From the NCBI GenBank assembly GCA_031414805.1, contig JANOQJ010000028.1, forward strand, positions 12,564 through 76,563: a stretch of 64,000 nucleotides of DNA, written 5' to 3'. The notes beneath the pieces were generated by a model that saw only the letters and a list, made by a program, of their open reading frames with translations, ran no database searches and was not told the origin of the DNA. Position 1 is the stretch's first letter. The number at the start of each line of letters is the position of its first letter. This document shows, piece by piece, positions 52,258 to 61,509 of the stretch. This DNA comes from JAAFIW01 sp031414805. GTDB lineage: Bacteria; Pseudomonadota; Gammaproteobacteria; Burkholderiales; Burkholderiaceae_C. The position numbers and the translations under genes are program-made.

Positions 52258-54003
52258 TCAGTTGCCTTGCAGGATGCGCGGCGTGATCATCACCACCTGC
52301 ATCGTTTTGGAGCGCCTGGCGCTGTTGCTGGCACCAGTGACCCCCACGTTCGCATCACTGTTCCAGGACGATCCGTTGTTGCTGACGATGATGAGCGTCT
52401 CACCTTGACCGATCACGTAGTTGCCACTGATCTGCTCGCGCGACAGCGTGGGTGTGTTGATCTGCTGCAAGGTGGCACCACTACCAGTGCTGACCGAACT
52501 GATATCCAGCAAATTGCTCTGCGAGTCAAACAACTCCAGGCTCACCGTGTTGTTCTCACCAATGATCGGGATCACCATGAGGTTGGTGCCGTAGGTAATC
52601 AAACCGGGGGTCAGACCTGGCACGCCGGTGCCCCCGCCAGTCGCTCCACCCGTCGCTGGTGTCGTGGAAGCCAGGTAAGCCTGCTCACGCACCGTCTTTG
52701 TTCGTCCTGGAACCCGGTTCTTGGTGATCAGGGTGTCCGTGACATCAGAGACGATCTGACCAAAGCCGTTGAGCGCCTGCGTTGCGATGTTGGAGCCAAC
52801 CCAGCGTGAGTTCGGCTTTGTCAGGTTGAAGCCCACGTTGCCCGCAGATCCGTCCGTTAAGCTGGATGGCGAGCCGAACTTGAAGGCCCAGTCAACCGCT
52901 CCGCTAGAAGCGTTGAGCTTTTGGTAAACCAAATTCAAATCCAGGCCAATCTGAGACTTGTCGTCCAGCGCAATCGTTATCTTGCGAATGTCAACGGAAA
53001 CCTGTGTGTTCAGCGCTGCGTTCTCATGGCCAATCCACTTGGCGACCTGCTCCATCACATCGCGTGAGTCGGTCACCACGATGGTTCCGGATGCCTTGCT
53101 AGCCGAAAACCGCCCAGTTGAACTGATGATCGACTTCAACGCATCGAGCACGGAATCCCAAGCGTTCAATGTGCCTGACACGGATGACGTCGCACCCCCG
53201 CTTGATGTGGAGCCCGAGCCCGATCCGCTGCCACCTGACATGGAGTCCCCGTACTGAACCCCGCTGGTGGGAATCATTACGTTGAAAATTCGTGTGATGT
53301 TGCGGTGAAAGTAGATCTCGCCGTTGTTGTATTCCCAGTTGATCGACATCATCGAGGCGATCTGATTCAGGTAGTCAGCCAGGTCACCGGTGAAACTCAG
53401 CGGCAACTGAATCTGCGACGCATTGCCTGCAGAAGCCGCATTCCGGGCTGCGAAATCGACAACACCTGGCGCGCCAGGCGCTTGTAGTCCAGTGGCCGAC
53501 GGTACTGGCCGGAAGGCCACAGAATTCGAGCTGGCCAAACCGGGCGGAATTCCCGGTAGCGCAGCCTGAACAGGAGCTGTCACGGGACGCGCAACGCTGT
53601 TGTTTGCGCTTGCCGAGCCAACCGCAAACACGTCCGGATTGATGCGGATGGACAAGCCCGTCACAGTCCTAAGATTCGTGGCCACCAGCTCCAGATTGCC
53701 CCTGCGCGTGCCATAACTTAGCGTGATGTCGCGAAACGCGGGCGGCAATCCCGCGCCAATCGGCCTGGGCTGAGCCACAGAACCCAGAAAATTCCCCTTG
53801 ATACGCATCAAAGGTGGTTCTTGGGTTTGCTGCTCACGAGCTTTGGTCGTAGCCGTATCTATTTCGGCGGTCTTTTGGTCGACACGCTCCTTGACGAGCG
53901 CAGGGGTGACAGCGCACCCACTGAGTGCCAGAAGTAGCACAGCTGCTGGCACCTGCAGAAGATTGCCGGAACGAGGCACGGACGAATTGCGAATGGTTTT
54001 CAT
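52258..54003 (-). CDS. pilN: type IVB pilus secretin lipoprotein PilN
   Basis: This 581-residue outer-membrane secretin has a lipobox (LLALSGC) at its N-terminus, an N-domain (NLELVATNLRTVTGLSIRIN), a Gly/Ser-rich spacer near 345-365, and the secretin core (TKNRVPGRTKTVREQAYLAS ... GLITYGTNLMVIPIIGENNT). ATG 54003 with AAGGAG. It forms the channel for the thin pilus. Confidence 0.93.
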   Translation of the reverse strand: MKTIRNSSVPRSGNLLQVPAAVLLLALSGCAVTPALVKERVDQKTAEIDTATTKAREQQTQEPPLMRIKGNFLGSVAQPRPIGAGLPPAFRDITLSYGTRRGNLELVATNLRTVTGLSIRINPDVFAVGSASANNSVARPVTAPVQAALPGIPPGLASSNSVAFRPVPSATGLQAPGAPGVVDFAARNAASAGNASQIQLPLSFTGDLADYLNQIASMMSINWEYNNGEIYFHRNITRIFNVMIPTSGVQYGDSMSGGSGSGSGSTSSGGATSSVSGTLNAWDSVLDALKSIISSTGRFSASKASGTIVVTDSRDVMEQVAKWIGHENAALNTQVSVDIRKITIALDDKSQIGLDLNLVYQKLNASSGAVDWAFKFGSPSSLTDGSAGNVGFNLTKPNSRWVGSNIATQALNGFGQIVSDVTDTLITKNRVPGRTKTVREQAYLASTTPATGGATGGGTGVPGLTPGLITYGTNLMVIPIIGENNTVSLELFDSQSNLLDISSVSTGSGATLQQINTPTLSREQISGNYVIGQGETLIIVSNNGSSWNSDANVGVTGASNSARRSKTMQVVMITPRILQGN

Positions 54004-54031
54004 GGGACTCCTTGAATGACGTTTGGCTTGA

Positions 54032-54538
54032 CTAGCGCAAGCAGCTTTGGGAGACGTGCAGGATCCGCACGACGTTGTCGTAAACACAGGCGTGCAATGG
54101 ATACTGGGAGCGCGCCGAGTCGCGCATCACCTGCTCCAGGGCCTCCACGTAGTCGCCCTGGTACCGCGCATTGATGGCCGGCAGGTCTTTGGCTGCTTCC
54201 CACAAGGTAGGAATGCGGGCAGTCCTTGACCAGCGCATCAGCGCCTTGGAAAGTGACCCGTCGGCTACCTGTATGTCCCAGCTGGGCAAAGGCGGGGTTA
54301 CTGGGGCTGGCGCAGGTACGACTGGCGTCGGTGTGGGCGTGATTGCTGCTGGTGCTGCTGCAGGTGGCGGCGCTGCGCGGGTGATCACAGGTCTTGCATC
54401 AATCGGCAATTCGAACCCGGTTTCGGGAGCCGCAGACCGGTAAGGCTTGTCCAGCACCTGTACCTGAGCGAGTGCGTTCGTGGCCATCAGCGTCGCTGTA
54501 GCGAGCGTTAAAAGAAGATAGATATGGTGATTTTTCAT
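54032..54538 (-). CDS. TcpQ-domain periplasmic protein
   Basis: This 168-residue protein has a signal peptide (YLLLTLATATLMATNALAQ), a Pro/Ala/Thr linker (residues about 55-85) and a C-terminal TcpQ-like domain (LSKALMRWSRTARIPTLWEA, CVYDNVVRIL). TcpQ-like proteins help secretin localisation. It lies 28 bases upstream of pilN and occupies the pilL/pilM position. Confidence 0.8.
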   Translation of the reverse strand: MKNHHIYLLLTLATATLMATNALAQVQVLDKPYRSAAPETGFELPIDARPVITRAAPPPAAAPAAITPTPTPVVPAPAPVTPPLPSWDIQVADGSLSKALMRWSRTARIPTLWEAAKDLPAINARYQGDYVEALEQVMRDSARSQYPLHACVYDNVVRILHVSQSCLR

Positions 54539-54553
54539 AAGTGAGTTCCAAAA

Positions 54554-55312
54554 TCAGGAAGGCTGGCCAGCCAAGGTGAAATGAATGACGCGGTCGCTGT
54601 ACAAGCGCACATCCACCGCATAGCCTTTGGCCCGTAGGCCTGTCTGAACGAGCTCCAGAGCCGCATTCATGGCTGTTACGCCCCGAAGCCCTGAAGGGCG
54701 GCGAATGACAGGATCCAGCTCCTCGGGTAGCTCCCAGACCAGCTCGTATCCGGCTGTCTTTGCCCACCGGCGGATCGAGCCGCTGATGGTTCGATCACTC
54801 GTCAGAAAGTCGAAGCTGGCGGCCTGTGGCTCTGCTACGGTCAGAGGTGGTACAGCCGCGGCCACTACAGCCGGCGCAGTGGCTGTTCGGGCAGCCGTCT
54901 GCACCACCGCCACGGGCCTGGCCGCTGAGCTGTACACCGCTTGCGGTGGCGCGCTGCCATACGCCGCAGCAGGCCCGTTGCGCTCGCCCAGCCCGGCATT
55001 CCCGGTGTACTGAATGCTCACCTGGTGTGCGTTACCCCAACGCAGCGTGATGCGTTGGAACACACCGGTACCAACCAGGTAGGGGCCTTCTCTACGTAGT
55101 GGAACCAGGGTGTCACCCTGGGTTTGCGTCGCAACGACGGTGGGCAGCAAGACACCCTCTGGGAGCTGGATCCGGGTCTGCCCTCCATCGTCAAAGGCCA
55201 AGATGCGAGGGTCACTGGACGTGTACGAAAAGTCGTATCGCGACTGGGCCGCGACTGAACACGACACACCGACTGTGGCGGCAATCGCCAACAGGAATTT
55301 AGATGGCTGCAC
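54554..55312 (-). CDS. VirB9-like plus TcpQ-domain protein at the head of the pil operon
   Basis: This 252-residue protein begins at GTG 55312 after AGGATCAGG. A signal segment is followed by a beta domain (FSYTSSDPRILAFDDGGQTR, EGPYLVGTGVFQRITLRWGN) that resembles the VirB9/CagX N-domain. An Ala/Pro linker leads to a C-terminal TcpQ-type domain (ISGSIRRWAKTAGYELVWEL, RLYSDRVIHFTL). The combination suggests an adaptor between pilus and envelope complex. An in-frame extension upstream to 55456 is rejected since it overlaps the divergent gene. Confidence 0.75.
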   Translation of the reverse strand: MQPSKFLLAIAATVGVSCSVAAQSRYDFSYTSSDPRILAFDDGGQTRIQLPEGVLLPTVVATQTQGDTLVPLRREGPYLVGTGVFQRITLRWGNAHQVSIQYTGNAGLGERNGPAAAYGSAPPQAVYSSAARPVAVVQTAARTATAPAVVAAAVPPLTVAEPQAASFDFLTSDRTISGSIRRWAKTAGYELVWELPEELDPVIRRPSGLRGVTAMNAALELVQTGLRAKGYAVDVRLYSDRVIHFTLAGQPS

Positions 55313-55421
55313 TGCCTGATCCTTTCTGGTTTGAAGATGGGGAAGTCGGAGTGCTGCGGCGTGCAAAATGGCACTGCATAGGCATCCACTGGCGGCGTGA
55401 CCTGGCAACGAGGGAGTCACC

Positions 55422-56114
55422 ATGAAAACTGCGATATATGCGGGCCGTGTAGTCACACCACACGAATTTCAACGGCTTGCTGGGAGCGACTGGCGAGAGA
55501 AAAATCGTTGGGCGACTTGCAAAATCTGCGAGACGAAAGTTCACCCCAACTTCATGCATTCGATTAAGGCGCAGGCCCGGTTTGATCACCTGGACAACGC
55601 TCCAGAATGTCCTCTGTCCTCCAAGGCCGATCCCAGATACGCTGCACTTCGCCCGAGTGAGGTCGACATGGGCGCTGTAGAGCGGGTGCGTACGGTTTTT
55701 CTTTACTCGGCGTTCTATTTGCAGGCGATGCGGTTTTGTGAGTTCCACATCGGACGCAACGGCTTCAATGAAGATGTGTTTAAAAGCATGGTTGAACGCG
55801 GTGACCAAATGAGAATATGGGGTTACCGCAACATCGCCGCGTGGACGCTGCCGTACGTCCTGCTGAGCTTGTGTGACTTTCAGATTCCGTCGGCCAAAGG
55901 CACTTTCGAAATCCAGTTTCACCTGCTCAAACCCGTCGGTTTGATCGACGATCTCTGGTTGAAACCGGGAGATTGCAAACTGGCAAAAATCTTCCGTGAT
56001 TCCGGAAAACAGGTCAACCTGCCGGAGGGCAACCCATACCCCGTTTCTGAGGGGTATTTTTGGGCAACTGGAGAAAGCCATCTGAGACATTTCTTCCTCC
56101 CTACCGAATCCTGA
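55422..56114 (+). CDS. hypothetical protein with N-terminal Cys/His cluster
   Basis: This 230-residue protein is alone on the plus strand between two minus-strand operons. TCKICETKVHPNFMHSIKAQ followed by FDHLDNAPECPL looks like a zinc-binding site (C-x2-C...H...C). The rest is not recognised. AGGGAG precedes the ATG. Its 3' end overlaps the next convergent gene by 14 bases. It may be cargo. Confidence 0.65.
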   Translation: MKTAIYAGRVVTPHEFQRLAGSDWREKNRWATCKICETKVHPNFMHSIKAQARFDHLDNAPECPLSSKADPRYAALRPSEVDMGAVERVRTVFLYSAFYLQAMRFCEFHIGRNGFNEDVFKSMVERGDQMRIWGYRNIAAWTLPYVLLSLCDFQIPSAKGTFEIQFHLLKPVGLIDDLWLKPGDCKLAKIFRDSGKQVNLPEGNPYPVSEGYFWATGESHLRHFFLPTES

Positions 56115-56745
56115 GCGCAGCGTGGCGCATCATGCGATGGCTCACCTGCCCTCTCCAGCCTGACACTGCTTCAGCGTCATACCGCTGATAGGGAAAATCG
56201 GTGTCGATCCAGTCAAACGCGAATATGCCGGGACGATTCAACAGGTTGGAGCAAGGTGACAAGTTCTCCATTTTTTTACTCATCACCAGCACGCTGTCCA
56301 CCCCGTCCCTGGGAGTCAATGCATCCATAGACACGTTGCGCTCAGCTAGTATCAACATGGCTACAGGAATATGAAAACTTCCGCCGGGCCCCTGCTGTAT
56401 GCCGTCCCCTTGTTCAACGGCCTGAAGTCCGACGATGCAGGCGGCGTCACCTACTAACAGTCGCATCCAGTGATCCTCTGTTGACGAAATTTCAAGTCGA
56501 GAGTCACCCAGACCCAACCCGTACTGAGGAATGAAGCTGCCATACGCAGCGTAGGCACCACATGTGTCCTCAATAGGTGTTGGGCCGTCTTGAATCGCAT
56601 CGCCAAACTTGACGATGCTTTCAAATTCGGAGATGGCCAAAACCCGTCTGTCCAGGGAACCGCAGTCAAACACCGCGAACCTAGTACATCCGGAGCAAAG
56701 GTGCTCCCGCACGGGCGTCCGGTCATAAAACTCAGTTGTGTTCAT
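56101..56745 (-). CDS. hypothetical protein, last gene of the T4SS operon
   Basis: This 214-residue protein starts in an ATGA overlap with the virB10 stop, so it is translated with the T4SS genes. HLCSGCTRFAVFDCG is a possible metal site. No signal or membrane helix seen. Not recognised. Contains the only inverted TCCCTGGGA copy found (56306-56314). Confidence 0.6.
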   Translation of the reverse strand: MNTTEFYDRTPVREHLCSGCTRFAVFDCGSLDRRVLAISEFESIVKFGDAIQDGPTPIEDTCGAYAAYGSFIPQYGLGLGDSRLEISSTEDHWMRLLVGDAACIVGLQAVEQGDGIQQGPGGSFHIPVAMLILAERNVSMDALTPRDGVDSVLVMSKKMENLSPCSNLLNRPGIFAFDWIDTDFPYQRYDAEAVSGWRGQVSHRMMRHAALRIR

Positions 56746-58049
56746 TGGCCTACCCCCGTCACAGTCGGGTCCAGCACCATGTCCCGCGCCACCACCAAGC
56801 TCAGCCGATCACCCGCGTTGATGCGTAGGTCGGGCTTGATGTTGGTATTGCGTTCCAGCGACTTTTTAGCCACGTCCGCCAGCACGCTGGCGGCCACACC
56901 GCCGGTACCACCGGATCCGCCCACGTTGACGGTGATGTTGCTGGCCGTGTTGGTCTGCGCAAGCCGGGCCACTGCCGCAATCAGAAACGACGACCCGAAT
57001 GTCTTCCAAAATCGGGAATTCACTTCAGCTGGCGCGCCGATAGCGCCCAACGCATCCGCACCTGGCATCGCTCCCAACTGGACGCTGGCACCGTTGGGGT
57101 ATACAAGACGAGTAAAAGCCAACAGAAGCCTTTCCTGCCCCTGGACTACCTCTGAGTTGTAGGTACAGATGACCTGCGCGCCCGCAGGTATCAGCAGATC
57201 CTGCTGCGTCACCGAATCAAATACATTGCGGCTGACCTGAGCCCGACAAGGCCCGCCAATGTCGCTGCTGACGTTGGTCCGCATCACCACGTCGATTGAG
57301 CTGCCCTCAAGCAAAGCAAAACGCCCTAAGCCAGCGCGTGCCACCAACGCAGACTGCTCCTGCCGTTCACCCGTCTGCTTCATGAACGATGCATCGCGAC
57401 CCAGTGAGGCGCCAGAATCCGATGCAGCCTGGCTGCGTTGATAAGCTGCAATCAGCGCAGCGGCCGTAGAGCCTGGCGCAACAGCAGACCCCCGACCCTC
57501 AGCCACGTCACCTGCATTGGCCTGAACCGAAGTCGCCGAATCGGATCTGCCCTGGCCTGTGCGCAGGCGATCTGACGATTCCCATGCACCCATTTGTCTG
57601 GCTGTATCCAGCACTTGTTGCGTTCGCAACGCCTCATACGCATCCAGCTGCTCATTGCTGGCATCGCCAGGTCTGCCTGGTGGCATCAGTCCCGTAGGCA
57701 ATGGCTTAGGTGCTGCTTCTCGAATTTTCGCAACGGTTGCCTGCGCGGTCGGCGCAGGTGCTACAGGCGTATCCCCGGCTCGTTTTGCTGCCTCCTTGGC
57801 AGCCTCTTCTTCAGCCTGCAACCGCTTGGCTTCCAACCGGGCAGAGAACGCCTCAGCACTGCCAGGTGTTTTGCTGGCCAGCTCACGGCTTTCCTTTTCG
57901 CGCTTGTTGGCAGCGCGCTGATCCGCCGCCGTGCTACCTGAAATCTGCCGGTACACAAGCCCTACACCGATCAGTATCAGGAACCCGCCCAAGATCAGGG
58001 TCAACCACTTACGACCTGCTGCCGGAGCCAACTTTATAGCGGTGGCCAT
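56742..58049 (-). CDS. virB10: VirB10/TrbI-family T4SS core protein
   Basis: This 435-residue protein has a short cytoplasmic N-terminus, a membrane helix (residues 14-33, WLTLILGGFLILIGVGLVYR), a charged and Pro-rich periplasmic linker, and the C-terminal barrel domain (FALLEGSSIDVVMRTNVSSD, LLIPAGAQVICTYNSEVVQG, INAGDRLSLVVARDMVL). It spans both membranes and couples ATPase energy to the outer channel. Confidence 0.9.
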   Translation of the reverse strand: MATAIKLAPAAGRKWLTLILGGFLILIGVGLVYRQISGSTAADQRAANKREKESRELASKTPGSAEAFSARLEAKRLQAEEEAAKEAAKRAGDTPVAPAPTAQATVAKIREAAPKPLPTGLMPPGRPGDASNEQLDAYEALRTQQVLDTARQMGAWESSDRLRTGQGRSDSATSVQANAGDVAEGRGSAVAPGSTAAALIAAYQRSQAASDSGASLGRDASFMKQTGERQEQSALVARAGLGRFALLEGSSIDVVMRTNVSSDIGGPCRAQVSRNVFDSVTQQDLLIPAGAQVICTYNSEVVQGQERLLLAFTRLVYPNGASVQLGAMPGADALGAIGAPAEVNSRFWKTFGSSFLIAAVARLAQTNTASNITVNVGGSGGTGGVAASVLADVAKKSLERNTNIKPDLRINAGDRLSLVVARDMVLDPTVTGVGQ

Positions 58050-58050
58050 C

Positions 58051-59070
58051 TCAACGATCTCCCGTGTTGGAGACCGTCATGCGCTTGCATGCTGTGTCAA
58101 ACCAGCCGCAGCTAGAAGCCATGTTGCGGATCTTGACCGCCTGTTTGCCCAGGCGCAGCACAGCGCCGTGGCTGAACACCCGAGGCACCATGAAGTAAGA
58201 CCCTTTGGGTACGTACTCAACCGTCTCAGCCGTTCCGTCGGGCATCACGGCAAACAAGGCAGGACGCAGCTGCATGTTGTCGCGAAACTTCATCACCGTG
58301 CGCTGCCCGTCGTCCATCACCGACACAGGCTTGATATCGTCATCCCCCTCGACCGAATACTGCACATTCAAGGCATCCAGCCGCACCATCGGCGAATCAC
58401 TGGACTCCCGAGGTGCCGCCATGCCTGGCAGCGGTGGCAGGCCCACACCTGCCGCCATACCGCCAACGCGCTCGGCAGGTCGAACCGCCCCACCCCGAAC
58501 CATCAGCTCCTGGTTTTCATAGGTGCCGTCCAGGTAGCTCCAGCTGACCCGTTGGTAGCGTGTTTCAGACGTGCAAACGGACACGTCAAACAAATCAATC
58601 TGGTAGCGACGGCGATCTGTAATCGTGGTCATAGAACCCGTAGCGCCGCGAACCTTCGGACGCAACAGCACATCGCGACCCGTACCAGAAACCTTCATCT
58701 CCCACTCGGTGTCGTCATTGACATAGGAGCCAACCACCGTCTCACCAGGCTCAAACTCAAAGTGCGTGTACCGGTTGAAATAGGCATTCACCGGATACAG
58801 GGCATTCTTGTCATAGGCATACACCACCAGGCGTGAATCCTGTGGCATCGCCTTTGCGGTAATCGCTGATGCACCTGTGTTGCCCTTTTCTCTCAGGGCT
58901 GCACACGACAAAGAAAACTCAGGCAACTGACTGAGCGAAAGTGGTTTGGCCGTGTCACCAGGTTTGGGCGCTGCGCGCACGGATGCGCCAGGTGTTTGTG
59001 CCTGGCTAGCCAGCGCCACAGTTGCCAGCGCCAGCCAAAATCCATTGCGAAGAGAATTTGTGAGGTTCAT
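58051..59070 (-). CDS. virB9: VirB9/TrbG-family T4SS core protein
   Basis: This 339-residue protein has a signal peptide (FWLALATVALASQAQ) and the VirB9 N-domain (RLVVYAYDKNALYPVNAYFN, HFEFEPGETVV) and a C-terminal beta domain (VQYSVEGDDDIKPVSVMDDG). It forms the outer-membrane ring with VirB10. It overlaps virB8 by 4 bases. Confidence 0.9.
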   Translation of the reverse strand: MNLTNSLRNGFWLALATVALASQAQTPGASVRAAPKPGDTAKPLSLSQLPEFSLSCAALREKGNTGASAITAKAMPQDSRLVVYAYDKNALYPVNAYFNRYTHFEFEPGETVVGSYVNDDTEWEMKVSGTGRDVLLRPKVRGATGSMTTITDRRRYQIDLFDVSVCTSETRYQRVSWSYLDGTYENQELMVRGGAVRPAERVGGMAAGVGLPPLPGMAAPRESSDSPMVRLDALNVQYSVEGDDDIKPVSVMDDGQRTVMKFRDNMQLRPALFAVMPDGTAETVEYVPKGSYFMVPRVFSHGAVLRLGKQAVKIRNMASSCGWFDTACKRMTVSNTGDR

Positions 59071-59801
59071 TTGCTGACCTGTTCATTGATGGTGAAGTGA
59101 GTGATGGCCAAGCCCAGGGGGTTGTCCGCGTCGTCCTTGGCATTGCGTTCGCCGGACTTGGGTGGCAGCAAGCCGAACTCCAAGGTGATCAACTTGCGTT
59201 TGCGCTCGCGCTCGATGCCGCCGACTTTTTCGATCCAGACAAAGTCGATGAAGGCCAGATTGCGGTCTTCGTTGAACGACACGTTTGGTACACCCAGCAA
59301 GTCGCGGGTCAAGCCCGACACCTTGGAAATCCGCTCTGCTGTGCGATCCTCTTTTTCAGACCAGTCGTCCAGCTCCGTCTGGGCGGCACCGCGCGTCCAT
59401 CGGTAGGCAGACGGCAGACCATCTTTGAGCGTTGCAGCATTGATGGTGACCACCCTGGCCACCCACAAGCGCAGGAAGTAGGCGATGTTCTTGTCTGAAA
59501 CTTGCAGCTCTTCGACCAGCCGATTTGACACACCCACTCTGCCTGTGCTGCTATCAACTTCATAGAAGTACGGAATGCTTTTCTTCAGTGGCAACGCAAT
59601 CACCAGACCGGCAACGGCCAGTACACCCACACCCTGCCAAACACGGTTGGAAGTACGCAGATCGGCTACCTGCTGCTTCAGCCCTGCCACCAGGTCTATG
59701 TAGACACCCGTTGCCCGAAGCCCTTCGGGCGTACCTACAGCAGGTTTTGCGGCAGCGCCAGCGCTCGACGACGTGGGTGACGGTTTCCGGTTAAACAACA
59801 T
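59067..59801 (-). CDS. virB8: VirB8/TrbF-family T4SS protein
   Basis: This 244-residue protein has one membrane helix (VWQGVGVLAVAGLVIALPLK) and a periplasmic domain containing YFLRLWVARVVTIN and RKRKLITLEFGLLPP. ATG 59801 has GGAG at proper spacing and overlaps the Rha gene by 11 bases. It is an assembly factor of the inner-membrane complex. Confidence 0.88.
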   Translation of the reverse strand: MLFNRKPSPTSSSAGAAAKPAVGTPEGLRATGVYIDLVAGLKQQVADLRTSNRVWQGVGVLAVAGLVIALPLKKSIPYFYEVDSSTGRVGVSNRLVEELQVSDKNIAYFLRLWVARVVTINAATLKDGLPSAYRWTRGAAQTELDDWSEKEDRTAERISKVSGLTRDLLGVPNVSFNEDRNLAFIDFVWIEKVGGIERERKRKLITLEFGLLPPKSGERNAKDDADNPLGLAITHFTINEQVSK

Positions 59802-61152
59802 CTGCGCTGTCTCCATCGGTCTTAGGCTTGGGTGTTTCAGTTGAACCATCAGGCGAAGAAATCGCAGGTGGGGCAACCGGCGCAATCCCTGCCTGGGGAT
59901 CAGTAATCACAAGCTTGTAGTCAGGCTGTGGCTGCACGTAGTAGCGCGCGTGCGGGTTCTCTGAATTGATCAGCATCTGAGGTGGGATCAACTCATCGGG
60001 GTTCGGCAAAGTCACGCTGGTGCCAAGCCAGGAAGCCCTGACACCGCCCTGTGCACCCACCCAGTCACCCTTGTCACGATTGGCCTTGAGCCGCCTCAGG
60101 GTAGCCATCAGGTGCACCCTGTATTGATTACTGCGTTCGCCGTGGTCAGCACGATCCTGAATCACCACAACGCCTTGGGTTTCCAGACGATCTGCAGCAG
60201 CCCATAGTGATCGACGGGTATGCATGTGTCCCACCAGGTCAATGACCTGAGTCAGCGAGACCGAGCGCCCCATCCAAGGTTTGGGATTCGCAAAAGTGCG
60301 GTCAGCATGCTCCGTGCCCAGCATGGGCACATGAAAATTCTCGACAGTGGCCTGTAGACACAGCAAAGCCCAGATCAGACTAGCCTCCACCATGCGGCCG
60401 TCAAACGCCGTCTGAATCAGGAAATACATCTCAAAGCACTCGGCACGCCGGGCATCAACCGTTTCCCGACTACGCTTGAGTTCCGCCATTTCTTTGGCGT
60501 GAGCGCTATCTTTCAGTGAGCAATTGTGAACAAACTCACCGAAACTCTCCTTCAAAAGCATCACGTCGTTCAACGTCACGTCAGGGCTTTGCCCATCGGT
60601 CAGAAGTTGATCCGTCAGGTAGTTTTCGACCCGTAGTTGTGAGTTCTCAGCCACCGCCTTGATGTACTTCTCACGCTGTTCATCTAGCGAAAGCTTTGCA
60701 TCTTGCTCATGCCAACGCGCGATCTTGAGCTCAGCCTTCGCGTTCCTCAACTCCATCTCAAGTTGCTGGTTGTCAAGTCGCCACTCGTTGAGCTGATCGG
60801 CCAACCGTTTTTGCAAGGCTTCACGCATCTGTAAAAATTTTTGCGCGTACGCCCACTGCCACTGCGCAGCTTTTTCACCCGTGAACCCCATCGCCACCGT
60901 CATGAAGGCAAATTCGGTCAATCGATATATAGGCTGCGAGCGTCCGTATTTGTCTGAGTGAAATCCTTGAATAAAGTTAGTCTTCACCCACTCATATTGG
61001 TCGGTATATTTTTGTTTAACTATTTCGATATCTCTTAGCACGTGGAAATGCGACTTCTCGAAATGTTCAGCAATCGCTAACGAGGTTGCCATGGGCACAC
61101 CACTTATGACTTGAATACGCGCATCTTTGGCTTGAATCTGCTGGTTGCCCAT
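59791..61152 (-). CDS. Rha-family regulatory protein within the T4SS operon
   Basis: This 453-residue protein has an N-terminal Rha domain (MATSLAIAEHFEKSHFHVLR, YRLTEFAFMTVAMGFTGEKA, AYAQKFLQMREAL). Coiled-coil (about 110-170) and a C-terminal region without known domains follow. Rha domains occur in prophage regulators. It has its own AT-rich upstream region with a 36-base palindrome, and AAGGAGC before the ATG at 61152. It is probably DNA-binding and could autoregulate the T4SS genes. Confidence 0.78.
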   Translation of the reverse strand: MGNQQIQAKDARIQVISGVPMATSLAIAEHFEKSHFHVLRDIEIVKQKYTDQYEWVKTNFIQGFHSDKYGRSQPIYRLTEFAFMTVAMGFTGEKAAQWQWAYAQKFLQMREALQKRLADQLNEWRLDNQQLEMELRNAKAELKIARWHEQDAKLSLDEQREKYIKAVAENSQLRVENYLTDQLLTDGQSPDVTLNDVMLLKESFGEFVHNCSLKDSAHAKEMAELKRSRETVDARRAECFEMYFLIQTAFDGRMVEASLIWALLCLQATVENFHVPMLGTEHADRTFANPKPWMGRSVSLTQVIDLVGHMHTRRSLWAAADRLETQGVVVIQDRADHGERSNQYRVHLMATLRRLKANRDKGDWVGAQGGVRASWLGTSVTLPNPDELIPPQMLINSENPHARYYVQPQPDYKLVITDPQAGIAPVAPPAISSPDGSTETPKPKTDGDSADVV

Positions 61153-61201
61153 GGTTGCTCCTTGTTTATAAATCTAGCTATTTGGTACTATTTATGACAA
61201 A

Positions 61202-61380
61202 TGTAAAGATCAATCCATTTTTGGATTGATCTTTACAATCGAAAAAATATAATAAAATCAACATCTTACGAATTCTTTTGTTTATTACTTTAATGTCGCA
61301 AAAGTGATCTCTTCAATCTTGCGATCCCTGATTTGTGACGTTTGTAAAGATCGGCTCACTTTTGGATCGATCTTTACAAA
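61202..61380. repeat. two related palindromes near the Rha gene
   Basis: 61202-61237 is a 36-base palindrome: arms TGTAAAGATCAATCCA with TTTT loop, perfect over 16 bases. 61343-61378 is a 36-base homologue with six differences; its arms, extended to 61341-61380, are 13 bases (TTTGTAAAGATCG). The first abuts a TTGTCA -35-like element for the Rha gene; the second lies inside the 74-residue gene. Confidence 0.85.
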
Positions 61381-61509
61381 GCGACCCTGATGCACAGTTC
61401 CCTCCATTCTTGAAACCTTCCACTGGAGCTGTGTTGTCTCCAAAACCCTGACAACAGCGCCCACCTGATCGGTCACGCCATGAATATTGAATAAAGTTGC
61501 GTTATTCAT
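61285..61509 (-). CDS. small T4SS-operon protein at the VirB7 position
   Basis: This 74-residue protein overlaps virB6's stop in ATGA and has AGGAAAG upstream. It lacks a signal peptide or lipobox, so it is not a typical VirB7. It contains VGAVVRVLETTQLQWKVSRM and a basic C-terminus; its C-terminal codons overlap a palindrome. Function unknown. Confidence 0.6.
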   Translation of the reverse strand: MNNATLFNIHGVTDQVGAVVRVLETTQLQWKVSRMEGTVHQGRFVKIDPKVSRSLQTSQIRDRKIEEITFATLK

